Source of the DNA: Lineus longissimus
Taxonomy: Eukaryota > Nemertea > Pilidiophora > Heteronemertea > Lineidae
Reading direction: 5' to 3'
NCBI RefSeq assembly: GCF_910592395.1
Contig: NC_088326.1
Span: forward strand, 7,321,001 to 7,385,000
Length of the DNA: 64,000 bases
Of this stretch, positions 1-11,663 are shown piece after piece. A program made the position numbers and the translations under genes. The first letter of the stretch is position 1, and the number at the start of each line of letters is the position of its first letter. The notes under the pieces were generated by a model, which did not search any database, was not told where the DNA came from, and saw only the letters and a program-made list of their open reading frames with translations.

Positions 1-230
1 AATATTTTTTTCATAATAGATATTTAGCTTCGTTTTCACCACTGAGGTTTGGGTGAGACAACCAAAACCGCTTGGGTTGGTGCAAAAGCATTTAAAACAC
101 AAAAGCATTTAAAACACCACATAAGTCGATATTTAATTTGAGATGTTTTTAGAATAGAAATTGATACCTCACTGTCGGTATTGATTGTCTCACCCAAACC
201 GCTCGGGTGGAGCCAAAATATTGGCCAAAA
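1..230. repeat. Foldback (inverted-repeat) element, copy 1
   Basis: Two facing segments (about 40-95 and 165-225) share the word TGTCTCACCCAAACC in opposite orientation. The right part, with TTAGAATAGAAATTGA followed by CTCGGGTGGAGCCAAAAT, is clearly related to a second foldback at about 58.05-58.23 kb. No coding sequence is convincing here. The left edge may be cut by the window. Confidence 0.5.
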
Positions 231-307
231 CCGCGTCATAGCGAGGTTTTGGTCTACATAGATTCTGATAGATTCTCGGAAACATTCTGTATTATTATAT
301 CTTTCAG

Positions 308-598
308 ATATTATTCCTTGTCATACAGATTGCGTCGTACCAGGATAAACAATACGCAACTTGATGCAGTTGTCCGCACCATCTGTTCCTTCAATCGACA
401 TCTTGGCTACAGATTAGTTCACGCCAGGCTTGTAAGCGAGAATATCTGTGTTTCTCGGCAGCGAGTTAGAGATAGTATGCTTCGAGTAGACCCGACATCG
501 GTGGCATTAAGGTGGTGTCATTCAATTAGGAGGCGTTCATACAGGGTTGCAGGACCAAATTCCATTTGGCATATAGATGGGAACCATAAGTTGATTAG
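308..598 (+). pseudogene. Integrase-core (rve-like) gene fragment, internal exon
   Basis: The frame contains RVDPTSVALRW, then a run ending GPNSIWHIDGNHKLIR. This is the signature of a family of intron-containing integrase-core proteins common in animals and thought to derive from DNA transposons; WHIDGNH holds the first catalytic Asp. The segment has an acceptor-like ATATCTTTCAG ending at 307 and a donor AG/GTATGT exactly after LIR at 598. It therefore looks like one internal exon, not a random break. I see no following exon with the usual continuation in the next kilobase. The gene is either incomplete here or an orphan fragment. A related, longer broken copy lies at 61.2-62.5 kb. Confidence 0.6.
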
Positions 599-1900
599 GT
601 ATGTACCATCACCAAGTCCATTAACTTTTCAATTTCCGTTCAAAAGAGAACTCTGGTAAAAACATTTTTGGTATGTATTTTGGGTGTGACTAGAGGAAAG
701 TTCATTTCAAAAAAGGGACTTGTTTGATTCTTGATATATAACACCTGGGCAGCCACCTTGAAATCAGTTTCTGTCAATTTGAAGTAGAACCATTTGTCAG
801 GTGAAATTAATTTTTGGTCTGAATGTTGGGGATGACTAGAGGAAAGTTCCTTTCGAAAATTGGCTCATTCGAATCTCGATATGACAACCAGGGTGGCCAT
901 CTTGAAATCAGTTTCTATCAATTTGCAACACGCCTAATCCGTATTCCCGCACTCCCCATTTCCAAAACAGCATAGTGGATGTCACGTCCACTATCGGCAT
1001 CATTCATAGACCTTTGCTGGAATAAATCATGCTATAATCGAAAAGTGTAATCCTTTACATTATATTACAATGTGTCAATGGTGGTATCAAAATAAAAAAT
1101 ATTTTCATTGTGCAGTTATGAATAAAGTCCTCTAAGTCTAAACACACCTGCGTGTGGTAAAAAAACCTAAAAAGTTCTCAAACTGCTTTTTCCTGCAATG
1201 TAATGAGACTGTTCTTCTGACCAGAATGATGCCGATTGGAAAACTATATTATACATACATGTCTAAATATATTTTTTACTAATTTTGCTAATCAGGTCAC
1301 GTGACCGACCTCAATAATTTAAAAACCAATTTGCATAATGTTTTATCCTGGAAATGAACTATAGTCTTCTGCAAAGAAGTTCTAACTAAGGCTATGTAGG
1401 GGAGCCAAGTGCAAGAATTGTGCAAAAAAAGGGTTTTTAGGTTACAAGTGCTATAAACATTTTTGGGTAGGTACATCCATTCTATGAATTGAGGGGTTTG
1501 CCTAGCCATCTCTTGGAAACTCCTGTTGTGGACCATTATGAGACTCGAAAAAATACCCAAAACGTCATTTGTGTATAGGAATCATTGAAAAATATCATCC
1601 GATGAAGTATCGTCTGAAAGATACATTTTGTTCCCTGATAAATCCAGAATTTTACAGATTAAGCCCCGACACCCTCCACGTGGCCTCCTCCTCTTTCGAT
1701 GAACAAGCCTTGGTGCTCAGTCGTGCGTAGCAGCATGGGTGTCACAGTAGCATCAATGGAAAGCTCATAGCTTCTGATTTACTATGAAGCAATGGCTTGC
1801 CATTGCCAAAAGTGTTAAAATGCATGATCTCATCACATTAACCCTTTTTGCCAGGATTACCTTTTTTCTGGGGCACCCTGTATATTTTAGGTGGGTAAGT
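599..1900. other. Non-coding stretch with a degenerate two-unit tandem repeat
   Basis: Segments at about 672-783 and 818-927 are diverged copies of each other. Both contain GACTAGAGGAAAGTTC and, about 70 bases on, CTTGAAATCAGTTTCT; they are offset by about 147 bases. Nothing else is recognisable up to the mobile element at 1901. Confidence 0.45.
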
Positions 1901-1955
1901 TTTTAGCTCACCTCTTAGCAGAGGTGAGCTTATCCCATACCGTGGCGTCCGTCGT

Positions 1956-2026
<71 letters not shown>

Positions 2027-2148
2027 CGTCGTCCGTTAGCAGGGCACGTTTCGTAACTGTTAGAGCTATTGAGTTGAAACTTGGTACACATGTACCCTTA
2101 TGTAATGACACCTTGGAGACCAAGTTTCGGTCCGATTCGTTTCATGGT

Positions 2149-2168
2149 TTGGCCACCAGGGGGCCAAA
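2149..2168 (+). promoter_or_regulatory. CTCF-type motif in family A repeat unit 1
   Basis: The bases TGGCCACCAGGGGGCC match the core of the known CTCF consensus (CCACCAGGGGGC with TGG upstream). Equivalent sites recur in units 1 and 2 of every family A copy, while unit 3 is broken by an AGGG insertion. Binding is not shown by sequence alone. Confidence 0.45.
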
Positions 2169-2295
2169 CGTTAAAAGTGAAAATATGCAATATCTCCCTT
2201 AATAGTAGTCGGGAAATTTTGAAAAAAATATGGTAGGTACTTCTAGCAAAGGTGCATCATATATCCTCCGGGTTTTTGATTTGACCTCCTTTTCA

Positions 2296-2310
2296 AGGTC
2301 ACAGAGGTCA
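2296..2310 (+). promoter_or_regulatory. DR3 nuclear-receptor-type site in family A
   Basis: AGGTCACAGAGGTCA is two perfect AGGTCA half-sites spaced by three bases. It is preceded by TCA, so the first half-site also fits the extended TCAAGGTCA form used by monomeric receptors. Matching sites lie at 2597-2611 and, with one mismatch, 2912-2926. The motif recurs in every family A copy. Confidence 0.45.
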
Positions 2311-3293
2311 AATGGTGTAAATTGGTCGTTAGGATGTAACGATGGCACGTTTCTAAACTGCAATGACTATTGATACCAAATTTGGTACACATTTACCCCT
2401 TAGTCAGGTGATCTCAGGGACCGAAGTTTGGTCCAATATGATTCACCACTTGACCACCAGGGGGCAAAGTCCAAAAACCTTAAAAATGGGATTATTCCTT
2501 AACTTCTTGCCCGATTGCCACCAATTTGATATCATGGGTACATCTAACCACCATACAGTATATGTCACACAGGTTTTTAATTTCACCTTCTTGTCAAGGT
2601 CACAGAGGTCAAATGGCGTAAATTCGCCGTCAGGCCGTAACTATGGCACGTTTCTTAACTGCAATGACTATTGATCACAAATTAAGTACACATGTACCCC
2701 TTGGTCAGGTGATCTCAGGTACCGAAGTTTGGTGCGATCTGATTTGCCGTTTGGCCTCCAGGGAGGGGGCCAAATCCTAAATTCTTCAAAAAACCCATTA
2801 TTCCTAGTAATGACTTGCCCGATTGGCACTAATTTTATATCATAGGTACATCTAATTCTAACAACCATTCAATGTGTCACCCGGGTCTTCTTTGATTTGA
2901 CCTACTTTTCAAGGTCACAGAGGTCGAATGTACTGTAAATTGGCCATTTTGGGGAAATTGTAATTGCTTGGACCTACATCAAACCTAACACTACATGACA
3001 CAATACCATGCTCTTTATCCATCTTTCCTCCACATGAGGTGAGCACAATGGCCCTGGCCATTTCATTAGCTCACTGAGAGGTGAGACTATAATATACATG
3101 GTTTTATGGTGCTGTACAAAGTATTGTAGTATTTCTCAGTTGAAGCCTAGAGTCGAGGTATTGATAACTCCTATGAACTGTTTGTGAACGCCGTGTACTG
3201 AATGATGAGAGTTTTAATTGCTTACACGGAAAAGCCAGCTCAGCCTTTAACACGGATAGCCTTGAAAATAGACTAATTGAATGTATAAGTGTA

Positions 3294-3445
3294 GAGGGGG
3301 GTAGACACCTGAACAACTTATGGGTGAATGGGGGGGGGCCTGGGGCATAGGCACCTGAATATTAACTTGTGGGTGAATGGGGGAAGAGGGAGGGGGGCAT
3401 AGACATCTGAATAACTTGTGGGGGAATAGACACCTGAATAACGTT
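3294..3445. repeat. G-rich imperfect tandem repeat
   Basis: About four degenerate units of the form ATAGACACCTGAATAACTTG followed by TGGGTGAATGGGGG. The G runs on the plus strand could form quadruplexes. Confidence 0.6.
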
Positions 3446-4130
3446 GGCAAAGCTCTTAATGGAACGGTATGAACAAGGCCAACCCCTGGTCTGGGGTAGG
3501 CTCGGTGAGGTTCTCAAATCCTGTCACCACGTATCATTGATATATTGTTGTTGATTATGAGCTTATTAAGCTGCCAATAGTATCCCTTTAATAAGCCTAG
3601 AGGACTTTGGTGAGTCATGATGCAAAAGCAGGCTTTTCACAGGTTGCCTAACTGTATTAATTTCAGGGGTGGATCCAGGTTGGCGCCCTGGCACTTTCTT
3701 ACAAATACAAGTAACGGTCAATTTGTTATGAAGTTCACATTCAATTTCATTTTCAAATATTTTTAAGAAATAAGGGACCTTATTTATTTGGTGTGTGTGT
3801 GTGGGGGGGGGGATCCTACTAGCTGTACCAACATGGGAGCTAAAGCTTTGATGTAAAGAAAAACAAGGATATGGTATTCAGTAAATTTCTTATATTTTTT
3901 TTTTGTAGTTGTATTGTCTACATGTCTTCTTGCTTTTTAATGTGAAAACAAGAACGATCAAACAAGAAAGACAACTAGCAATGATGTGTTGCATGACGCC
4001 AATTATTGATCAGGAGAACAAGACTCAAGAAAATACTTTGCTTATAGAAGTTTTGCTATGCTTATTGCAATAAATAACCACCACAGTCATGACACATGTA
4101 TGACAGTATAAACACTTGATACAAATTTAT
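3446..4130. other. Non-coding stretch
   Basis: A short GT run leads into a G run at about 3788-3812. No gene, splice pair or repeat family is recognised otherwise. Confidence 0.4.
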
Positions 4131-4185
4131 TTTTAGCTCACCTCTTAGCAGAGGTGAGCTTATCCCATACCGTGGCGTCCGTCGT

Positions 4186-4220
<35 letters not shown>

Positions 4221-5261
4221 CGTCGTCCGTTAGCAGGGCACGTTTCGTAGCTGTTAGAGCTATTGAGTTGAACCTTGGTACACATGTACCCTTATGTAAT
4301 GACACCTGGGAGACCAAGTTTCGGTCCGATTCGTTTCATGGTTTGGCCACCAGGGGGCCAAACGTTAAAAGTGAAAATATGCAATATCTCCCTTAATAGT
4401 GGTCGGGAAATTTTGAAAAAAATATGGTAGGTACTTCTAGCAAAGGTGCATCATATATCCTCCGGGTTTTTGATTTGACCTCCTTTTCAAGGTCACAGAG
4501 GTCAAATGGTGTAAATTGGCCGTTAGGATGTAACGATGGCACGTTTCTAAACTGCAATGACTATTGATACCAAATTTGGTACACATTTACCCCTTAGTCA
4601 GGTGATCTCAGGGACGGAAGTTTGGTCCAATATGATTCACCACTTGACCACCAGGGGGCAAAATCCAAAAACCTTAAAAATGTGATTATTCCTTAACTTC
4701 TTGCCCGATTGCCACCAATTTGATATCATGGGTACATCTAACCACCATACAGTATATGTCACACAGGTTTTTAATTTGACCTTCTTTTCAAGGTCACAGA
4801 GGTCAAATGGCCTAAATTCGCCGTCAGGCCGTAACTATGGCACGTTTCTTAACTGCAATGACTATTGATCACAAATTAAGTACACATGTACCCCTTGGTC
4901 AGGTGATCTCAGGTACCGAAGTTTGGTGCGATCTGATTTGCCGTTTGGCCTCCAGGGAGGGGGCCAAATCCTAAATTCTTCAAAATGCCATTATTCCTAG
5001 TTAATGACTTGCCCGATTGGCACCAATTTTATATCATAGGTACATCTAATTCTAACAACCATTCAATGTGTCACCCGGGTCTTCTTTGATTTGACCTACT
5101 TTTCAAGGTCACAGAGGTCGAATGTACTGTAAATTGGCCATTTTGGGGAAATTGTAATTGCTTGGACCTACATCAAACCTAACACTACATGACACAAGAC
5201 CATGCTCTTTATCCATCTTTCCTCCACATGAGGTGAGCACAATGGCCCTGGCCATTTCATT
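4131..5261 (-). mobile_element. Hairpin-ended element, family A copy 2
   Basis: Same architecture as the 1.9-kb copy: the terminal hairpin, a shorter CGT tract (about 13 triplets, 4186-4223), three ~300-bp internal units with DR3 and CTCF-type motifs, and the GGCCATTTCATT end. It is nearly identical to the first copy over the internal units, which points to recent spread. Confidence 0.85.
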
Positions 5262-7439
5262 TTCCGGCAGAATCATGGTCAACCTCATGGTCAACCGTAA
5301 ACCAACCAACAAATTAAAAACATGTGGCCTAACAAGAAATGTACATTAATACTATACATAAATATACAAGGATGGGCAAACAAATTATCAGCCCAATTCA
5401 TTGTCTCATCTTAGAAAAATACATTATTTTTTGCAGACAATTTCAATATAAACATGTTTGCAATAAATCAGTGATTTACTAAGGAAACCCTTGTAAGGCG
5501 TGACTATAAAATAACAACAAACTACCTCCAAATATAAAACACTTGACGCTGACTTAACAAGTAAATGAAATTTCCTTCATCTTTATTAGTATGTCAAATC
5601 GGGAACGTAAAATTAGTTTTGGCATATTGCACAAAGGTATCATCACACCAAGTTCCGGGGAGTATTGCTCCTCCAAGGCGGGATGAGTGTTTATGCCTGA
5701 CACTACGGATATGCGCCAATTGGGTTTATTGGCGTAGTGAATCCGACTTCAGCTAGAGGTTGCGTTCACGCAAGCGACAATGTTTCTCACTTGGAGGGGT
5801 CTTTTACCTTTACTGCTGGATCAAATCAAGATATGTTTGTATCATTTTACTTCCAGAAAGATTCTCCATCCATTGGTACCAACAGTTTGAGTCTGAGGGT
5901 GTTTGAAGTTTGCCTGTCTGTTTTTATTTTTGCCACCTATAATCAAATAGCGATGTGTGATTAAGCGCAATACCCCTAGCGCCGCTGCGCCTCGATATAG
6001 GTAATGTTAGCGGAAAAGTCAAGTTTCAGACACGATGATGATGATGTTGATGATTTTGTGGTATAATAATTTGCTAAACCTATCTAATGTGTTGACAGTT
6101 TGCACTCATTGATCTCCCATGCTTTCTCAATATTCCTGGAACCTCCATCAGGGAGACCATTTAGCTCGTTGCCATAACAACGTGCGAGCCACACCTTGAT
6201 AGAGATAATTTAGTCAGTTAAATCTCTGTCATTTGATTGGTTAACTACTAGTTTCACTTGCAAGTGACGAATCACAAAGGAAACTTGGTCACGTGGTCAC
6301 AGTGATGACGGGTGCCAGTTTCGCCGTGGGCCGGCACTTGAGGAAAGTTAGTCGAAAGTGTAACATCTATTCTGAAGGCTAAAAGATCTTGTCTGGGATT
6401 CTTTCTCAGGTCACCCAAGTAGGGAACTAGTTTAGTAGTATGAAGTGCTGGAACATGTTTAAGTGAGACAGTCTAATATGTCAGCTGACATGTAACCCTG
6501 AGAGTACTGAAATGGAGTAAATAAACGGATTTCGTTAATAGACACTTCCTTCATTCCATTCACGGACTTTCACCATGTTCACAGAGATTCCAAAGGAAAG
6601 GTTTTCATCTTATGTCGTGTCATAACATCATACCAGTCCATCTAAGATGGTGAGCCCTTCACTGTATAACAATCTGGCATTGTTGGATATTTCCTTGCTG
6701 TGCAAAAAGTTAAAAAGCTATGTGTCATCATCATCATCATCATCATCTCCGCATCCTGCTCCTTGTAGATCTTTGCCTTTAAAAATACTGTGGACACTCT
6801 AGCCGTAGAGTCGACATAAAACTATCCTATTTTAGAGATGGTGAATGTTAGCCTTTCTATGCCATTATCTTTGGCTCGGGAATTTGGGTTGTAATGAAGG
6901 TGGTAAAATATGATTCAGATGGAAACAACACTTTTGGATATGAGCCTATGAGTGCATGTGAATAGCTGTAATCGACATGTATTGCTATGAGTTGTTCTGA
7001 ATAAAGAAAGTTGCGTGATATCTGCATCCTTATTGTTATTTTATAACCCCTTTTCACCTCGGAGTGCTGTTATTGCAACACTATTGCCCTTCATGTTTAA
7101 TTAGTTCTGTGAATGTAGAATGGGGTTGATAACCCTAATCAATCTCACAGTGCCTTTTAAAGGAAACCCATATCAGTTAAACCATAATCCCTTTCAATGT
7201 TCCTATTACCTTGATCCGGTCTTTAAAATCAGTCATACTGAGGATAAGCAAGTATCTTGAGGACTTCTACTCCAAAAATGATTAGTCTGACACCATATAA
7301 AAATTTTTCATCAAATCATGATGGTCACAGTGAAAAGCATGACCCAGTGACCCAGATGACAATATAATTGATACAACACATTAACACCTGGCTGCCATGT
7401 AAACCGCGCCTGTTTAAACTGCTTGACTGGTCTCTAGTG
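5262..7439. other. Non-coding stretch
   Basis: Holds a short GATGATGATG run near 6035 and a (CAT)n run at about 6724-6747. Small open frames show no recognisable protein similarity. Confidence 0.4.
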
Positions 7440-9275
7440 AGCATGGTCTGTCACCTTGTGTAAGAGGTTTCTGTTGTGACTGGAGTCGCGTCTTTTGATG
7501 TCATAAAGTGCGACATGTCACTTCAGACTGAAACCACTTGTTGACTCTTTTAAGAGGGTTTGGTTGTGACTGAAGTCAATCATTTGATGTCTTCCCATGA
7601 GATGTGTCCATTTTGACCAAAACCACTCGACGTCTCATGTGTAAGTTGATTTGATTGTGACTTGACCCAATCATTTGATGTCTTCCCATGAGATGTGTCC
7701 ATTTTGGCCCAAACCACCAGACGTCTCATGTGTAAGTTGATTTGATTGTGACTGAAGTCAATCGTCCGTTGACTTCGAATGAGATGCGTCCATTTTGGCC
7801 CAAACCACCAGACGTCTCATTTGTAAGTTGGTTGTGACTGAAGTCAATCATCTGTGTCATCGAATGAGATGTGTCCATTTTGGCCCAAACCACTCGAAGT
7901 CTCATGTGTAAGTGGATTTGGTTGTGACTTGACCCAATCATTTGATGTCTTCCCATGAGATGTGTCCATTTTGGCCCAAACCACTAGACGTCTCTGTTGT
8001 AAGTTGGTTGTGTCTGAAGTCAATCGTTTGTTATCTTCAAATGAGATGTGTCCATTTTGACCAAAACCACCAGGCGTCTCATGTGTAAGTGGATTTGGTT
8101 GTGACTTGACCCAATCATTTGATGTCTTCCCATGAGATGTGTCAATTTTGGCCCATACCACTCAACATCTCATGTGTAAGGGGATTTGGTTGTGACTGAA
8201 GTCAATGGCTTGATGTCTTCGAATGAGATGCGTCCATTTTGGCCCAAACCACCAGACGTCTCATTTGTAAGTTTGTTGTGACTGAAGTCAATCATCTGTG
8301 TCATCGAATGAGATGTGTCCATTTTGGCCCAAACCACTCGACGTCTCATGTGTAAGTGGATTTGGTTGTGACTTGACCCAATCATTTGATGTCCTCCCAT
8401 GAAATGTGTCCATTTTGACCAAAACCACTAAACGCCTCTGTTGTAAGTTGGTTGTGACTGAAGTCAATCGTTTGTTATCTTCAAATGAGATGTGTCTATT
8501 TTGACCAAAACCACTAGACGTCTCATGTGTAAGTGGATTTGGTTGTGACTTGACCCAATCATTTGATGTCTTCCCATGAAATGTGTCCATTTGGACCAAA
8601 ACCACTAGACGTCTCTGTTGTAAGTTGGTTGTGACTTGACCCAATCATTTCATGTCTTCCCATGAGATGTGTCCATTTTGACCAAAACCACTAGACGTCT
8701 CTGTTGTAAGTTGGTTGTGACTGAAGTCAATCGTCCGTTGACTTCGAATGAGATGTGTCCATTTTGGCCCAAACCACTGGACGTCTAATTTGTAAGTTGG
8801 TTGTGACTGAAGTCAAACGTTTGTTGTCTTCGAATGAGATGGGTCCATTTTGACCAAAACCACTAGACGTCTCATGTGTAAGGGGATTCGGTTGTGACTT
8901 GACCCAATCATTCGATGTCTTCCCATGAGATGTGTCCATTTTGGCCCAAACCACTAGACGTCTCTGTTGTAAGTTGGTTGTGTCTGAAGTCAATCGTTTG
9001 TTATCTTCAAATGAGATGTGTCCATTTTGACCAAAACCACTCGACGTCTCATGTGTAAGTTGATTTGGTTGTGACTTGACCCAATCATTTGATGTCTTCC
9101 CATGAAATGTGTCCATTTTGACCAAAACCACTAGACGTCTCTGTTGTAAGTTTGTTGTGACTTGACCCAATCATTTGATGTCTTCCCATGAGATGTGTCC
9201 ATTTTGGCCCAAACCACTCGACGTCCGATGTGTAAGGGGATTTGGTTGTGACTGTAGTCAGTCATTCAATGTCTC
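7440..9275. repeat. Satellite array with alternating 85- and 91-bp units
   Basis: About 19 units, each with CCATGAGATGTGTCCATTTT, a CCAAAACCACTAGACGTCTC segment and TTGGTTGTGAC. Spacing between successive GATGTGTCC words is 91 or 85. The longer form has the ATGTGTAAGTGGATTTGG linker and the shorter one TTGTAAGTTGG. The first units (7440-7590) are degenerate. Long minus-strand frames arise only because every unit is open and unit lengths are 1 modulo 3. They are not genes. Confidence 0.9.
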
Positions 9276-9982
9276 TACCCACAAATATACCAGGATGTCT
9301 TATCAACAATCTATGAAACAAACAAGCCTGTTGGTCATGTGAAATCATACTTTTTGATATTCAAATTGCCCTCATTCAATGGACATTCCTATATGATCCT
9401 ATATGATCAGTTGTTTGATAGTTATTAACAAATTTCTGGGGGACTTACTTTCGTAAAGGTGTTTAGTATGGGTAGGTTTTATTCCATCATCACGCGACTG
9501 GCGAGGGTTGGTGTCTGTTGTCACAACTAACATTAAGAAACATTAGCTTGTTGACTCCTGATCCACCTCCACCAAAAAGTAACTGTAGAGTTTAAGGTGG
9601 AATACGTTTCAATGCAAAACCGCAGGATCCCATTGTAAATCATGTAAAAAGATTCACTTTTATTGTAAAAACCATTACGTAAGTCATGGCAGAAAAGTTG
9701 CATTTCCTCAAAACGACCTCAAGGGAATTAAGTGGCTTTTGCATCTGAACTCTTCAACTGTTTTTTAGCCTATTGGCCTTGCAGCAACACAACAGAACAC
9801 ATCCTCTCCTTTCAGTCATGTTTTATCCACAAATTCTTATTCTTATTCTTATTATATTCGCCAAAACAGAAGTAAAAACGACACTTTAATTATCATTACA
9901 GAATATCTTTTATTTCGTAATTGCGTAATTCGAGATACTAAGTTTAGTTAACTTTCAATTTCTCTCTAAATAAAGTAACATA
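9276..9982. other. Non-coding stretch
   Basis: No gene or repeat family recognised. A short TTCTTATTCTTATTC run lies near 9833. Confidence 0.4.
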
Positions 9983-10450
9983 TTGGAGAAAGTGCAAACC
10001 ATCTCTATTCCTAGACAAATCATACGCGACATAGCAATGCTTCACCATCATGCTATGGCAGCATTGCATGTTTGGTCAGTGAAAACCGCACATCTCTGCT
10101 CATGGTTAAAACAAGGGTTAAGCTGCTCCCGGACACCACAATTCTCTGTATGGAACTACTGGGTGTGGTTACTGCGATACACAACGCACTGCGAAACAAC
10201 TCTCACCATAAAGAAAAGGTCATGTGGATTGACTCGCAGATAGTCATCCAACAGGTTAACTTCGAAAAAAGGTTACCAACATATATTCAAAACCGTGTGA
10301 ACTTGATTCAACAGTTCCCAGGTGACATCAGATGCCTGCCCACACAAAACATAATCCCGCTGATCTTTTGACTCGCAGAATTTCACCAGAGATCTCTGTG
10401 AGTCAGATTTATGCTGGTCCCCGTCCTGGCTCAGCAACGGAACGATTCCG
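9983..10450 (+). pseudogene. BEL/Pao retrotransposon pol fragment (RNase H-like region)
   Basis: One frame reads VSENRTSLLMVKTRV, then MELLGVVTAIHNAL, then VMWIDSQIV and RLPTYIQNRVN. A neighbouring frame then continues with HNPADLLTRRIS. This order (KSRV..., LELLAA..., WTDSQIVL..., RLPTFVANRV..., NPADLLTRG) is the classic stretch between reverse transcriptase and integrase in BEL/Pao elements. At least one frameshift near 10,350 and the lack of the rest of pol mark it as a relic. It has no clear LTRs. Confidence 0.8.
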
Positions 10451-10952
10451 CCATCTAAAGATAAGATGGATGAAACCGTACTTCTGCAAAAAACCCGCTC
10501 TGAAACCGCCATCTCGAAACGAAGTCAAACCAACAACCGCAACAGTCAGCGGAACAATCTCTTATCCTCTCTATTAATACAGCATAATGATACGAAATGA
10601 AATGACCATAACACAATATAATTATTATCTTTCCTTATTTACAACTAGCAAATTATCAGTCATGCTGGAAGGTCGAAGTGGGTTTATGCAATATCGAAGA
10701 CACAATTTCAACAAATAAAGATTCCAAATGTAGACTTGGTCAGAACCCATCACGATGTTCTGGACAAATTAAACAAGTACAGGGTGTGTCTAAAATTTTG
10801 ACACAGCTGCAAACTTGAAAAACATTACTCTAAAATGATTTAGACATATTCATTAGGCTGAGTTTGCAAGTATTAGCATCAAATAGTTGGTTGGTTCCCA
10901 GTTGTCAATGTTTGTTCGGAGTTGTTGGAGTTGGAACAAATCCTGAGGGTTT
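10451..10952. other. Non-coding stretch
   Basis: The remainder of the retroelement relic, then unrecognised sequence up to the foldback element at 10953. Confidence 0.35.
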
Positions 10953-11663
10953 ATCGCCATTTCGCCTACCAAAAAATGCCATTTCGCCTACAGTCTTTTC
11001 GCCTACCTGCCATTTTGCCTACCCGCCATTTCGCCCACATACAGAAAATGCCATTTCACATAATTCTGAATATATTTGTTTTAAATCCTCCATATTGATA
11101 CCAGTATCAGTAAAAAATATAAGTTATCAGGTTTTATACCTACTGTTGCAGAGGATTTGCAAATCCACCACATTTATTTGGTATCTGCCAAAAATATATG
11201 TTTGGCCCTATGTAGGCCTACTGTTGCAGTGTGTATCCCATTTCCCTTTTAGAGTCCCAATCATCATACACTAATTTGTTGTTGTTGAAGCTCTAATTTG
11301 GTTACTGGATTAATTGGATCACTATAAACATGATAAAGTGTGTCACACAACATAAGCAAACTAACTAATTTTCTGCTAATGTATAGTAACCGTACTCCTA
11401 TCTGTCAGCTAAAAATTCGCCTCAAACCACCTCTGTTCAATACAAATATCCAGAAAGTCCTATACTTTCCTTCCAATTCATAAAAAAACAAAAAAAGCAG
11501 TAAAAGTAGGCGAAATGGCTAGTAGGTGAAAAGGCAAGTAGGCGAAATGGTTAGTAGGCGAATTGACAAGTAGGCGAATTGACAAGTAGGCGAATTGACA
11601 AGTAGGCGAATTGACAAGTAGGCGAAATGGCTGTAGGTGAAATGATTGTAGGCGAAATGGCCA
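10953..11663. mobile_element. Foldback element whose arms are TTCGCCTAC arrays
   Basis: The left end (10953-11037) has five diverged copies of CCATTTCGCCTACC. The right end (about 11508-11663) has roughly ten copies of the reverse complement (GTAGGCGAAATGG and GTAGGCGAATTGACAA). The middle of about 470 bp is unrelated and non-coding. Inverted terminal arrays of a short word are typical of foldback-type DNA elements. I found no clear target-site duplication. Confidence 0.7.

Larger units (their letters stand above)
1901..3067 (-). mobile_element. Hairpin-ended non-autonomous element, family A copy 1
   Basis: On the plus strand it starts TTTTTAGCTCACCTCT. A perfect 11-bp stem (AGCTCACCTCT/AGAGGTGAGCT, loop TAGC) lies at 1905-1930, followed by about 30 CGT triplets at 1946-2036. 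Three degenerate repeats of about 300 bp follow, each beginning near CACGTTTC (2044, 2347, 2646). It ends GAGGTGAGCACAATGGCC-CT-GGCCATTTCATT at 3067. The terminal GCTCACCT/AGGTGAGC words are subterminal inverted repeats. It encodes no protein; the poly-Arg frames are only the CGT tract. Hairpin plus CTAA at one end, no true terminal inverted repeats, a microsatellite and a tandem-repeat core recall Helentron-associated (HINE/pearl-like) elements. That class is an inference. Confidence 0.85.

Noticed and set aside
1891-2202. Poly-arginine reading frames on both strands of family A copies (also at 4.2, 16.5, 20.3 and 32.3 kb)
   Set aside because: They are translations of the CGT/GAC microsatellite and vary freely in length. 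No coding constraint or conserved start.
3290-3450. Proline-rich minus-strand frames
   Set aside because: They translate the G-rich tandem repeat. No other evidence for coding.
8727-9170. Long minus-strand frame with repeated NDWVKSQPN motif
   Set aside because: An artefact of the 85/91-bp satellite. Both unit lengths are 1 modulo 3 and all unit frames are open.
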